From assembly GCA_030704425.1 (NCBI GenBank), contig JAPDHM010000002.1:992001-1056000 (forward strand): a DNA stretch of 64,000 bases, given 5' to 3'. The stretch comes from Rhodobacteraceae bacterium IMCC1909 (lineage in GTDB: Bacteria > Pseudomonadota > Alphaproteobacteria > Rhodobacterales > Rhodobacteraceae). A program made the position numbers and the translations under genes. Positions 38,885 through 48,061 of this stretch are shown here, one piece after another (positions within the stretch are counted from its first letter, which is position 1; each line of letters opens with the position of its first letter). A model generated the notes under the pieces. The model was not told the DNA's origin and searched no databases. It worked only from the letters and a program-made list of their open reading frames with translations.

Positions 38885-40461
38885 TAAATCATCTCCGCCG
38901 CTTTGGCCGCACGGGCTTTTTTCTCAAGCTTTTTGAGATTCACCGCTCGGAAATTGGGTTGCAGGTTGGGTTTACCTGCCCAAATTCCACTGGTATCGCC
39001 CCGGCCGACACCCTCAAAGAAGGAACGCATGTGGTCCATACGAGCTTTGTTTCCCAAGGCCGCATTGATCACCTGTGCCAATGAGCCCGCGCCTGCAGCT
39101 CCCATCAAAGGCCGCGCAGAAATCAAATTTGTGAAATAAAGCGAGGGTATTCCCAGCTCTTTACCCTTCTGGACAACGGGCGTTGTGCCGATGGCCAGAT
39201 CAGGATGAATGGCTTCCATGGCGGCGCAATCATCTTCCAATGAGGCGCGGAATTTGACTTTTACCCCGTGGGATTCGAGCCATTCGGCATCCTGTGCCGA
39301 CCAAGGTGTTTTCGGACAAGCCGTGCCCACATAGGGAACATCTGCACCGCTTTCGATCAGCAGGCGGGCCACCAAGAGCTCACTGCCCTCATAGCCCGAT
39401 AGGGTTATTGTGCCTTTGATCGGCGCTTGTTTTAGGGCTTGACGAATTTGAGGCACAAATTGGTTTTGTGCCGCCGCGATGACATCCGCTGGAAGCGCAA
39501 AAGCCTCCCCAATCGCTGCCAGCCAAGCGGCTGTGCCCTCGGAGCCGACGGGTGCGGAGCCTATAATCGGGCGCCCTGCGGCTTCAAATTCACGGATGCT
39601 GGCGGTGTAAAACGGGTGAATGGCCGCCACCGCCCCGCAGTCCAAAGCGGAATAGAGTTCGCGCCATTCGCGGCAGGGAACAACGGTGCCGGCCGCCAGG
39701 CCAAGCGGTGCCAGCATTTGCCCAATGACCATAGGATCAGCTGGGAACATTTCACCCAGCAGGCTGACCGTGGGTCGATCCGATTTGCCCATGGCCGGCA
39801 TCGGCACGGGGCCGGCGGCAATTTCTTTGCGGGCATAGTTCAGCATTGCACCGGACAGCACATCCTTGGCCTCTGCGTGGGTTGGAATGCCGAAGCCTGG
39901 CACATCAATACCAACAACGCGCACACCATTGATTTGTTCGGGCAAGAGCCGCAAAGGCACACCGGAGGCCGTTGGCACACATAGATTTGTGACAATAATC
40001 GCATCAAGCTTTTCGGGATCTGCGATGTCATGCACCGCCTCGCGAATATCTTCAAACAGCTTGCCCGTGACCAGAGTTTCCGAATTGAACGGCACATAGC
40101 CCACTGAGCGCCGCGCCCCATAGAAATGCGACACGAAGGTCAATCCGTAAACGCAGCAGGCAGATCCGCTCAAGATTGTTGACGTGCGCTTCATCCGCAG
40201 GCCGACCCGCAGCGAGCCAAAGGCAGGGCACATGCTTTGCGGTTTTTCGTGCGGTCCTTGCGGGTAATCTTTGGCGTATTGGTCCAAGATTTCTGACTTG
40301 CCAGCCGCGCGCGCTGCGGCCTGAAGGGTATCTACCCCGGCGGAGCAACCACCCTCGGCCGCTATAGCCTTGGAGGCTTCGCTGGCCTCAATGACTTGCA
40401 ATGTGCCGGAGGCATCGTAGCTGACGTCAAAACCTTGGCGATTGGCCTCAGACATCATCAT
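38884..40461 (-). CDS. bchY: BchY, chlorophyllide a reductase subunit Y
   Basis: 525 residues, nitrogenase-like alpha-type subunit. Cys-containing blocks [17 protein letters not shown] and [20 protein letters not shown] provide the [4Fe-4S] ligands. Three tandem ATG codons at the start (40461, 40458, 40455) overlap the end of bchX; the third gives MSEANRQGF and cannot be told apart from the first by eye. Confidence 0.96.
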   Translation of the reverse strand: MMMSEANRQGFDVSYDASGTLQVIEASEASKAIAAEGGCSAGVDTLQAAARAAGKSEILDQYAKDYPQGPHEKPQSMCPAFGSLRVGLRMKRTSTILSGSACCVYGLTFVSHFYGARRSVGYVPFNSETLVTGKLFEDIREAVHDIADPEKLDAIIVTNLCVPTASGVPLRLLPEQINGVRVVGIDVPGFGIPTHAEAKDVLSGAMLNYARKEIAAGPVPMPAMGKSDRPTVSLLGEMFPADPMVIGQMLAPLGLAAGTVVPCREWRELYSALDCGAVAAIHPFYTASIREFEAAGRPIIGSAPVGSEGTAAWLAAIGEAFALPADVIAAAQNQFVPQIRQALKQAPIKGTITLSGYEGSELLVARLLIESGADVPYVGTACPKTPWSAQDAEWLESHGVKVKFRASLEDDCAAMEAIHPDLAIGTTPVVQKGKELGIPSLYFTNLISARPLMGAAGAGSLAQVINAALGNKARMDHMRSFFEGVGRGDTSGIWAGKPNLQPNFRAVNLKKLEKKARAAKAAEMI

Positions 40462-41452
40462 ATACCACTTCTAAACTGGCGCGTGGCGCCGCTTTTTTGC
40501 CGCGCATGTCCATGTCTGTGGCGGGCACTAACTGGTAATCGCCGCCCGTGTCTTTGGCGTCAAACAGGGCCAAGAGGCCATCTTGATCCAGTGGCGTCGG
40601 GCGCACGGGTGGCGCGAGGCCGACAGCTTCTCCCAATTGGCCAAACAAAGCGCCCCATTGCGATTCGGAAGTGCCAACAATTTGATAGTTTGCAGATTTC
40701 TTGCGCAGGTCATCATCTTGTGGTATCGCCGCCAAAATGGGGATATCGACAGCCTTGGCAAAAGCCGCGGCCTCACCACTGCCATCATCTTTGTTGATAA
40801 CCAGTCCAGCGACACCCACGTTTCCGCCAAGCTTTCGGAAATATTCGACCGCCGAGCACACGTTATTGGCCACATAAAGAGACTGAAGGTCATTGGAGGC
40901 CACCAGGATGACTTTTTGTGCCATATCGCGTGCAATCGGCAGGCCGAACCCGCCACAGACGACATCCCCTAGGAAATCAAGCAGAACATAATCGAAGTCC
41001 CAGTCGTGGAATCCCAATTTTTCGAGTAATTCGAATCCGTGAATAATCCCACGGCCACCGCATCCGCGTCCAACTTCCGGGCCGCCGAGCTCCATGGCAA
41101 AAACACCACCCCGTTTGAAGCATACGTCGCCAATTTTCACTTCTTCGCCGGCAATCTTCTTTTGCCCGGAGGTTTCGATGATCGTGGGGCAGGCCTTGCC
41201 TCCGAAGAGCAAGGAGGTTGTGTCTGATTTTGGATCGCATCCGATCAGCAAGACGCGCTTGCCTTGCTCGGCCATCATATGGCTCAAATTGGCCAGGGTG
41301 AAAGACTTACCGATGCCGCCTTTTCCATAGATAGCAATAATTTGAGTTTTGCTGGTGGGTTCACCCTGTGGCACCTCAAGGGAGATGTCTTCATGAGCTT
41401 CATCTCGCAACCGCTGATCGAAATTCTTCAGATTTGGCACTTCATCTTTCAC
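40448..41452 (-). CDS. bchX: BchX, chlorophyllide a reductase iron protein
   Basis: 334 residues from GTG 41452, which overlaps the bchC stop (GTGA) and has GGGAGA eight bases upstream; the frame also has a TTG at 41467. NifH-like, with P-loop GKGGIGKSF and cluster Cys regions RGCGGRG and VVCGGFG. Supplies electrons to BchYZ. Length equals R. capsulatus BchX (333). Confidence 0.96.
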   Translation of the reverse strand: MKDEVPNLKNFDQRLRDEAHEDISLEVPQGEPTSKTQIIAIYGKGGIGKSFTLANLSHMMAEQGKRVLLIGCDPKSDTTSLLFGGKACPTIIETSGQKKIAGEEVKIGDVCFKRGGVFAMELGGPEVGRGCGGRGIIHGFELLEKLGFHDWDFDYVLLDFLGDVVCGGFGLPIARDMAQKVILVASNDLQSLYVANNVCSAVEYFRKLGGNVGVAGLVINKDDGSGEAAAFAKAVDIPILAAIPQDDDLRKKSANYQIVGTSESQWGALFGQLGEAVGLAPPVRPTPLDQDGLLALFDAKDTGGDYQLVPATDMDMRGKKAAPRASLEVVYDDV

Positions 41453-42390
41453 GACGTTTTCTCCCAATTGAGCATCATTTTCAGACAGGACGACTCCCGA
41501 AAGGCCGTTTCATAGGCCTCAGGCGCATCGGTTGCTGATGATGAATGTGTGATCAACCCGCCAAGGCTCAGAGCACCGCTCTCAACCAAAGCACGTGTTG
41601 CGGTTAGGTCGTCGCGGTCCCATTCTGCGGCCACGCGAAACTTGGCTTCTTTCATAAAGGCTGGTGGAAAGGCGAAGCTTATAGGGTCGGTGTAAAAGCC
41701 AGCCAGGACAATCTCGCCACCTTTGGACAGGCGGCCAATCAATTGAGCCAGGACATCCGTGGACCCAGAGGCATCATAGATAGAATTGTAATCTTTTCTT
41801 TGATCATCTTCTGGCGCCACGACCTGATAGCCCTTAGCGCCCATACGGCGGGCAGGATCAATTTCCCAAACTGTTGGCGGCGGTGCGCCAGCGGCCACGG
41901 TGAGGCGGGCCAGCAGGCGTCCTAAGACCCCATGACCTACGATCAAATCTGGTATGGATTTTCCGGGTCCAGCCATGGCGTGACGGGCAGTGGCCGCCAG
42001 GGCCAACAAAGCCCCTTCCGCGCCCATCGCACCGTCCAATTTTGTAACTCGATCTTCATTGCTGACCAGATAACGTGCGGCACCGCCAAAAAGCCCAAAA
42101 GCGCCATCATAGCAATTGGCACCGGGTACAAAGACCGTATCTCCGGGTTTAAAGGCGCTGGACTGCGGCGCTTCAACCACTTCACCGGTTGCTTCATATC
42201 CCGGCACAAGCGGGTAGCCCATCCCTGGGAAAGGGGGCATTTGTCCGGACCAAAACAGTTTTTCGGTTCCTGTCGAAATGCCGGAATGCTTAATTTGCAC
42301 AACCAATTCTTTCGCCTGTGGCGCAGCTACAGTGAGCGTGTCGAGACGGATATCTCTGGGCCCATTTAAGACGACAGCAGTTGTCTGCAC
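41449..42390 (-). CDS. bchC: BchC, bacteriochlorophyllide a dehydrogenase
   Basis: 313 residues from GTG 42390 with AAAGGGAG upstream. Zinc-type alcohol-dehydrogenase fold: [13 protein letters not shown] near 36, [14 protein letters not shown], then a nucleotide-binding half ([15 protein letters not shown] near 155). Oxidises the 3-hydroxyethyl group to acetyl. First gene of the bchCXYZ-puf superoperon, behind a classic pair of PpsR boxes. Confidence 0.95.
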   Translation of the reverse strand: MQTTAVVLNGPRDIRLDTLTVAAPQAKELVVQIKHSGISTGTEKLFWSGQMPPFPGMGYPLVPGYEATGEVVEAPQSSAFKPGDTVFVPGANCYDGAFGLFGGAARYLVSNEDRVTKLDGAMGAEGALLALAATARHAMAGPGKSIPDLIVGHGVLGRLLARLTVAAGAPPPTVWEIDPARRMGAKGYQVVAPEDDQRKDYNSIYDASGSTDVLAQLIGRLSKGGEIVLAGFYTDPISFAFPPAFMKEAKFRVAAEWDRDDLTATRALVESGALSLGGLITHSSSATDAPEAYETAFRESSCLKMMLNWEKTS

Positions 42391-42450
42391 AGCAAAGCTC
42401 CCTTTGGGATTTCATAACTGGGACATGCCAGTTTGAAATTTCTCATGTAT

Positions 42451-42468
42451 TGTACTTTAAAAGTGACA
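42451..42468. promoter_or_regulatory. PpsR/CrtJ box (proximal) of the bchC promoter
   Basis: TGT-N12-ACA at 42451-42453 / 42466-42468, overlapping the predicted -10. Eight bp from the distal box, the spacing known for cooperative CrtJ/PpsR binding at bchC. Confidence 0.85.
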
Positions 42469-42482
42469 TACTTAACTGTCAA
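42454..42482 (-). promoter_or_regulatory. Candidate sigma70 promoter of bchC
   Basis: On the minus strand TTGACA (42477-42482) and TAAAGT (42454-42459) with a 17-bp spacer, each hexamer overlapped by one PpsR box. Confidence 0.65.
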
Positions 42483-42494
42483 CTAATATTGACA
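42477..42494. promoter_or_regulatory. PpsR/CrtJ box (distal) of the bchC promoter
   Basis: TGT (42477-42479)-N12-ACA (42492-42494), ending 1 bp before the crtF stop codon and overlapping the -35 element. Confidence 0.85.
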
Positions 42495-42495
42495 G

Positions 42496-43623
42496 TTAGC
42501 CAGAAGCAACTTTGCGGGCCTCTAGACAGCGTGTGACAAAGGCGCGGGCGGGTTTCGGTGTCTTGATGATGTCAAAGCCGGCTTGGCGACAAAGCGCCGA
42601 AATTTCCTGAATTGAGCGCGTTTTTCCCGTGCGCATCGCCAATGTGTAAAGGGCGAAATAGACATCGCCCGCCGGTTCTGGGCAGGCGCCCCCGGACATA
42701 GGTTCAGAGATAATCAGCCGCCCCCCCACGGGCAGGCTCGCCCAGCACTTGGCCAAAAGCATCGCCACGGTCTCATTGGTATGGTCGTATAGCACCCGGA
42801 TCAAGCTGATAGAATCGGCGCCTTCGGGAATGGCGTCTGTTTTAAATGACCCGCAGGCAATCTGCGTGCGGTCATCCATGCCTGCGGCTGCGAATCTCGG
42901 AGCGGCGGTGGGTGCGACCTGTTCCAGGTCGAACAACATCAATTTCACATGTGGATGCGCCCGACCGACATGCTCGAGAAAAGCGCCAGAGCCACCGCCA
43001 ACGTCAAGCAATGTGCCCACTGTGGACAGATCGAGGCTGCGCAGCGTATCTTCTGCGACTAATTCTTGACTTCGGGCCATCAAATCGGAATAGGTTTTGG
43101 CCGCCTGCGGCTCCATCTCTCCGCCAAACACATAGGGCCAAAAATCGGCCAGCTCTGTTTGTGTATCGCCTCGGAAAAAAGCAGCTGGATCAGACAGATC
43201 GCGATAGAGGACATCGTGGTGTCGGATCATATCACTTAGACCCGGCACTCCGAGCAAAGCTGCGCTGGTTTTGCTCAATGCAAAGCGCCCACCGCCCTTG
43301 GAGCGCAATAGTTTTAAGGCCACAGCTGCCCGCAACAAAATCGTCATCCGGTCCTGTGGCACTTTGCAAGTCTCGGCAAGTTCCTCAAGTGTTTTTGGAC
43401 CCTTTAACAAAAGGTTGAAGATATCGAATTGCACCAGCGCCATAAGAACTTGTGAGTGGCAAAACCCGGCCAAAAGACCAAATAATGCGGCGCCTTCACG
43501 TCGAACCATCCGCCGAGTTAGGAAACTTTTTGCCGCCCATTTTTGGAATTTGCGCGAGGCAATCAGACGGCTTGACCATCCAGAAATCTCATACCTCCCG
43601 CCGGCCTCACGTTCACCCGGCAT
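42496..43623 (-). CDS. crtF: CrtF, demethylspheroidene O-methyltransferase
   Basis: 375 residues. N-terminal dimerisation/winged-helix part (FGLLAGFCHSQVLMALVQF near 48) and a SAM-binding domain with GTLLDVGGGSGAFLEHVGRAHP near 207. Methylates the 1-hydroxyl of demethylspheroidene/hydroxyneurosporene. ATG overlaps the crtE stop by one base. Confidence 0.94.
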   Translation of the reverse strand: MPGEREAGGRYEISGWSSRLIASRKFQKWAAKSFLTRRMVRREGAALFGLLAGFCHSQVLMALVQFDIFNLLLKGPKTLEELAETCKVPQDRMTILLRAAVALKLLRSKGGGRFALSKTSAALLGVPGLSDMIRHHDVLYRDLSDPAAFFRGDTQTELADFWPYVFGGEMEPQAAKTYSDLMARSQELVAEDTLRSLDLSTVGTLLDVGGGSGAFLEHVGRAHPHVKLMLFDLEQVAPTAAPRFAAAGMDDRTQIACGSFKTDAIPEGADSISLIRVLYDHTNETVAMLLAKCWASLPVGGRLIISEPMSGGACPEPAGDVYFALYTLAMRTGKTRSIQEISALCRQAGFDIIKTPKPARAFVTRCLEARKVASG

Positions 43624-44510
43624 TACTCACCAGGGTGAAAATTTGAGTGTTTGTTGCGCCATTTCACGGGAGTTAACATTTCTGCTTGGGCATTGACCAT
43701 TTTGGCCAACATGGCTTCGCCGGGGCAGCGTGGAATAGAAGAGATGGCGCCGCCTAAGATATTTTTCATATGGGAAATCGCGCCCTCGATGCCGTATTCC
43801 GCAACCGCGTTTGGCCGCCCATGCAGGTCATCTTGCCCGGCGGGTTTGCCCAACTCGGCTTCATTGTAAAGAGCATCGCGTAGGTCATCGGCTACTTGAA
43901 AAGCTTCACCAATACGAGATCCCAGCTCATCCCATTGTGCACCATCTTGGCCAGCAGCAATCGCGCCCATTTGCGTTGCGGCGACGAAAAGGGCACCAGT
44001 TTTTGCTCTGTGATAGGCACGCAAATCTATTTTCTGTTCACTTTCCCAGCCCTGTCCGGCGCATATGCCATTGGGCATTCCGGTCTGCTCGGCCAGAATG
44101 TTCATCAACCCAATTGCGCGCTGTGGATCAATGGAGGCATGGCGCGTGAGAATTTGAAAGGCCATTACGATGAGACTGTCGCCAGCCAAAACCGCAAGCG
44201 GCTCACTATAAGCACGGTGAAGGGAGGGTTTGCCCCGCCGCGTTTCAGCATCGTCAAAGCACGGCAGATCATCATGCACCAAAGAGGCGCAGTGAATACA
44301 TTCCAAAGCGGCCGCGGCCGCATTGGTCAATTCCGGGCGATCATCACCGCAGGCCGCGGCGACACTCATCAAGATGGTTGGGCGAATACGCGCGCCACCG
44401 GGGCTGACCGCATAGTGCAATGCCGAGGCAAGTTTGGCAGGGGACGGGGCGGTTTGCCCCAAGTTTATGGCATCTGATATCGCCGCTTCAATTCGGGTAC
44501 TAAACCCCAT
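43623..44510 (-). CDS. crtE: CrtE, geranylgeranyl diphosphate synthase
   Basis: 295 residues from ATG 44510 (MGFSTRIEAAISDAI); the frame is open nine codons further. Prenyltransferase with the first Asp-rich motif in VHDDLPCFDD (about 86-95) and the second in QVADDLRD. Provides GGPP for carotenoids and the bacteriochlorophyll tail. Transcribed with crtF, divergent from crtD across a gap with two PpsR boxes. Confidence 0.95.
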   Translation of the reverse strand: MGFSTRIEAAISDAINLGQTAPSPAKLASALHYAVSPGGARIRPTILMSVAAACGDDRPELTNAAAAALECIHCASLVHDDLPCFDDAETRRGKPSLHRAYSEPLAVLAGDSLIVMAFQILTRHASIDPQRAIGLMNILAEQTGMPNGICAGQGWESEQKIDLRAYHRAKTGALFVAATQMGAIAAGQDGAQWDELGSRIGEAFQVADDLRDALYNEAELGKPAGQDDLHGRPNAVAEYGIEGAISHMKNILGGAISSIPRCPGEAMLAKMVNAQAEMLTPVKWRNKHSNFHPGE

Positions 44511-44544
44511 GATCTCGTCCTCACATTCAAAAGCCATTCAAAAA

Positions 44545-44562
44545 TGTAATCTCTTGATGACA
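44545..44562. promoter_or_regulatory. PpsR/CrtJ box 1 between crtE and crtD
   Basis: TGT (44545-44547)-N12-ACA (44560-44562). Overlaps the -35 of the predicted crtD promoter; 7 bp from box 2. Confidence 0.8.
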
Positions 44563-44582
44563 TATGTAATGTAAACTAGAAT
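44554..44582 (+). promoter_or_regulatory. Candidate sigma70 promoter of crtD
   Basis: TTGATG (44554-44559), 17-bp spacer, TAGAAT (44577-44582). Each hexamer lies in one of the two PpsR boxes. Confidence 0.65.
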
Positions 44583-44587
44583 GGACA
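44570..44587. promoter_or_regulatory. PpsR/CrtJ box 2 between crtE and crtD
   Basis: TGT (44570-44572)-N12-ACA (44585-44587), overlapping the predicted crtD -10. Confidence 0.8.
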
Positions 44588-44633
44588 CATCAGGTGGATC
44601 TGTCAATCGAAAGCTGTGAAGGAGGCCTGTGAG

Positions 44634-46109
44634 ATGCAGCACGTCGCCATTATCGGAGCCGGCATAGGAGGTCTCGCGGCCGCAATGCGGCTGGCCCATG
44701 GCGGCGTGAAGGTGACAGTTCTCGAGCGTCAAGCCACCCCCGGAGGCAAAATGCGCAGCTTGCCCTCTGCCGCCGGTATGATCGATGCGGGCCCAACAGT
44801 TTTAACCATGAAACCTGTTTTTGAGGCGCTTTTTCGCGAGGTCGGCTGTCAATTGGCTGATTACGCTACGCTGATACAAGAAGACATCTTGGCCCGTCAT
44901 TTTTGGCGCGACGGCACGCGCTTGGACCTCATGCGCGATCGGCAGGCCAGTTTAGAAAATGTGCGTCACAGTTTTGGCACGGCGGCGGCGGCTGAGTTTC
45001 ACCGCTTTTCGCGTGATGCGCAGTATCTGTTTGAGCAGCTCAATGATCCGATGATGCAATCGGCAGTACCGGCGTTGCGTAGGATGATTCCGGTGATGCT
45101 GAGATCTCCCGCCACAGTTATGCGGATGGATCCGCTGCGGTCTTTGGCCCAATCCCTCACGCGCAGGTTTTCCGAGCCGCGGCTGGCACAGCTTTTCGCC
45201 CGCTATGCCACCTATATCGGTGGCCTGCCGCTGGCCTCGCCAGCGCTGCTTGCTTTGATCTGGCATGTGGAAAGTCTGGGTGTTTGGCATATCAAAGGTG
45301 GCATGAAACAATTGGCCTATGGCATGGAGGCCTGTGCCAAGACTCTGGGTGCTGAATTTCATTATGATAGCTGTGTCACAAAGTTTGAGCGTGGCGGCTC
45401 GGGCGAATATCACCTTGAATGCGATGGCCGTTTCCTGTCCTGCGATGCGGTCTTGTTCAATGGGGATCCAAATGCCCTGGCCCGCGGGCTCTTGGGGCCG
45501 GAGGCCAGCGCCGCCACCGCCCCTCAAGCGACAATGCCGCGCAGTCTTTCGGCCCATGTCATGAGCTTCGCTGCGCAAGTCCAAGGCCTGCCGCTCGCGG
45601 CGCATAATGTGCTTTTCGCGGCAGATCCAGATCAGGAGTATAGGCCATTGGCGCAGGGTGCACCACAACATGATCCAACGCTCTACATTTGTGCTCAAGA
45701 TCGGTTTGGATCCACAACGCCCAGTGGGCAAGAGCGATTTGAAATAATCCTAAACCATCCGCCCAGCGCAGAAACGGCAGTCCCCTCACAGAAGGTTCGC
45801 GAACAATGTCAGACAATACTTCTAGATCACCTCACGCGTCACGGGCTGAGCTTCACACCGCGCCCACCGCGCAGTACGCTGACGATGACCGAGGATTTCG
45901 CGCAGATGTTTCCGGGCTCGGACGGATCCCTCTACGGGCGGTCCCCGCATGGAATGATGGCGGCCTTCGCGCGTCCAACCGCCAGAACGAAAACCAAGGG
46001 ACTGTATTTGGTGGGCGGGGGAGCGCATCCGGGGGCCGGGGTGCCGATGGCGACACTCTCCGCCAAGCATGCGGCCGCGGCGATCTTGAGCGACCTCACT
46101 TTGACATAG
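44634..46109 (+). CDS. crtD: CrtD, methoxyneurosporene/hydroxyneurosporene desaturase
   Basis: 491 residues from ATG 44634, with GGAGG eight bases upstream (a GTG at 44616 extends the frame but lies before that site). N-terminal FAD fold VAIIGAGIGGLAAAMRLAHGG and C-terminal LVGGGAHPGAGVPMA, as in CrtI-type oxidoreductases. Introduces the 3,4 double bond in the spheroidene branch. Followed at once by crtC. Confidence 0.94.
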   Translation: MQHVAIIGAGIGGLAAAMRLAHGGVKVTVLERQATPGGKMRSLPSAAGMIDAGPTVLTMKPVFEALFREVGCQLADYATLIQEDILARHFWRDGTRLDLMRDRQASLENVRHSFGTAAAAEFHRFSRDAQYLFEQLNDPMMQSAVPALRRMIPVMLRSPATVMRMDPLRSLAQSLTRRFSEPRLAQLFARYATYIGGLPLASPALLALIWHVESLGVWHIKGGMKQLAYGMEACAKTLGAEFHYDSCVTKFERGGSGEYHLECDGRFLSCDAVLFNGDPNALARGLLGPEASAATAPQATMPRSLSAHVMSFAAQVQGLPLAAHNVLFAADPDQEYRPLAQGAPQHDPTLYICAQDRFGSTTPSGQERFEIILNHPPSAETAVPSQKVREQCQTILLDHLTRHGLSFTPRPPRSTLTMTEDFAQMFPGSDGSLYGRSPHGMMAAFARPTARTKTKGLYLVGGGAHPGAGVPMATLSAKHAAAAILSDLTLT

Positions 46110-46111
46110 AG

Positions 46112-47020
46112 GTGCCGCCAAGTGGGTATGCCTGGTGGTATATTGATGGCGTCAGCGATGATGGCAAGCGTGCCGTTTCTGTCATCGCATTTATCGGTTC
46201 GGTCTTCTCGCCATGGTATGCTTGGTCGGGCCGTGGGAATCCTAGCAATCATTGCTGCATCAATGTTGCAACCTATGGTCGAGGTGGCCGCTTTGCCATG
46301 ACAGACCGTGGCCAGACAGCGTTGCGGCAAACTTCAGATATGCTCACCATAGGCCCATCGTCCCTGCATTGGACCGGAAAGAAATTGGTGATTGATGTGG
46401 ATGAAATATCTTCATTGCCCATCATTTCTAGAATGCGGGGACGGATCACTTTGACCCCGCCGGCCCTAACACAAATTGAATTGCCGCTCACAGCTGATGG
46501 GGCCCATGTCTGGCGTCCGTTTGCTCCAATTGCGCGTATTTCTGTCAATCTGGAGGCGGAGGGCTGGCAGTTTGATGGGCATGGCTATTTTGACAGCAAC
46601 TTTGGCACGCGCGCCCTAGAGGAGGATTTTAGCTCTTGGACCTGGGCTCGGTATCCGACTCAGTCAGGGGCAACCTGTTTTTATGATGCTGAGCGCCGCG
46701 ATGGCACGCGCTTGGATGCGGCCATTGGATTTACCCCAGACGGCCAGGCCGCTCATGTTTCGGCGCCGGGATCTGCGCGCTTCAATCGAACGCTCTGGGC
46801 TCTTCCCCGCGCCACCCGTGCTGATCCAGGTTATCGACCAAAGCAGATCAAATCCATGCTCGACGCGCCATTTTACTCACGGTCCGTTGTCGAAACCGTG
46901 CTGAATGGTGAGCGGGTGCAGGGGGTGCATGAAGCGCTCGATCTCGACCGCTTTGACTCACCGATCATCAAATCCATGCTGGCTTGCCGTGTGCCGCGCC
47001 GGGCACAGTGGAAATTTTAA
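46112..47020 (+). CDS. crtC: CrtC, acyclic carotenoid 1,2-hydratase
   Basis: About 302 residues from GTG 46112, 3 bp after the crtD stop. Start uncertain: the frame is open for 300 bp upstream inside crtD, but the conserved CrtC sequence begins near PPSGYAWWYIDGVSDDGKRA. Other family blocks: VFSPWYAWSGR, GPSSLHW, GYFDSNFGTRALEEDFSSWTW. Adds water to the psi end of neurosporene/lycopene. Ends abutting the convergent crtB stop (47021). Confidence 0.88.
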   Translation: MPPSGYAWWYIDGVSDDGKRAVSVIAFIGSVFSPWYAWSGRGNPSNHCCINVATYGRGGRFAMTDRGQTALRQTSDMLTIGPSSLHWTGKKLVIDVDEISSLPIISRMRGRITLTPPALTQIELPLTADGAHVWRPFAPIARISVNLEAEGWQFDGHGYFDSNFGTRALEEDFSSWTWARYPTQSGATCFYDAERRDGTRLDAAIGFTPDGQAAHVSAPGSARFNRTLWALPRATRADPGYRPKQIKSMLDAPFYSRSVVETVLNGERVQGVHEALDLDRFDSPIIKSMLACRVPRRAQWKF

Positions 47021-48061
47021 CTACTCTGCGAGCATAGCGCCGCTGGATTGGGCGCGTTCTTTGCGTTTCAGCTCGGCCATGGCGGCTATAAAAGCGCCGG
47101 TATGCCCTTGGCCCCATGACATGGCATGGCGTTCGTTGATGGCCACGGCATCAACTAAAAACTGAACCTCCTGCAGCGGTCGCGCGTAGAGCACCGGGGA
47201 CCTTGGCATGACCAAACCTGCGGCTGTTCGGAGCGACGATTTTGCAAGAAGCGCCATTTTCTGTGCTTTATTTGTTCGGCCACGGTGGGTGATGGAATCA
47301 TAGTGATTGCGGGCCACGGCTTGACCGATTGCGTCATAAATATAGCGGGCCGCATAGATTCCCATACGGGCATTCAGCGGTAATGCGGCAACGCCGGCCT
47401 CGGATCTCACATAGAGCGCATGGGCCTCGGATAATAGTTTTTTAACCATACGGCGCAGTTCTGGCGTCGCCTTGGTCACGTTCAAAACTTGCTGTGGATC
47501 AAGCGCTTCAGCATGGATCCACTCAAGTGGCAGGTAAATTCGTCCTGCCCGTGCATCCTCTCCCACATCCCGCGCAATATTTGTCAGCTGCATCGCCACA
47601 CCCAAATCGCAAGCGCGCGCCAATGCGTCTGCATCGCGCACGCGCATCAAGACACACATCATCGCACCCACGGCAGAGGCCACGCGGGCGCAATAGCTGC
47701 GCAGGTCCGAGAGGCTGGAATAGCGGTGCTCCATTGCGTCCCATGCCAAACCTTCCAACAAAGCTTCGGGCAGGGCCGCTGGCATTTCGAAATCCTCCAC
47801 TACTGAAGCAAAGGCCCGATCCTCGGGGGCATTGCGCGGTCGTCCCGCATAGACAAGTGCCAACCGTTCTTGTAATTTAATCACGGCGCGGGTCTTGTTC
47901 TGCCCTTCATCCACTTCGTCATCGGCCAATCGGCAAAAGGCATAGAGTGCCAAGGCCGGATCACGAACGGAGGCGGGTAATAATTTTGATGCGGCATGAA
48001 AAGACAATGATCCGGTGCGGATCACGTTGCGGCAATGGTCCAGATCATCAGGGCGTATCAT
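47021..48061 (-). CDS. crtB: CrtB, phytoene synthase
   Basis: 346 residues; head-to-head prenyl synthase. First Asp-rich motif ADDEVDEG (about 47-54) and second NIARDVGEDARAGRIYLP (about 177-194). Condenses two GGPP to phytoene. ATG overlaps the crtI stop by 4 bp. Together with crtI forms a minus-strand pair. Confidence 0.96.
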   Translation of the reverse strand: MIRPDDLDHCRNVIRTGSLSFHAASKLLPASVRDPALALYAFCRLADDEVDEGQNKTRAVIKLQERLALVYAGRPRNAPEDRAFASVVEDFEMPAALPEALLEGLAWDAMEHRYSSLSDLRSYCARVASAVGAMMCVLMRVRDADALARACDLGVAMQLTNIARDVGEDARAGRIYLPLEWIHAEALDPQQVLNVTKATPELRRMVKKLLSEAHALYVRSEAGVAALPLNARMGIYAARYIYDAIGQAVARNHYDSITHRGRTNKAQKMALLAKSSLRTAAGLVMPRSPVLYARPLQEVQFLVDAVAINERHAMSWGQGHTGAFIAAMAELKRKERAQSSGAMLAE

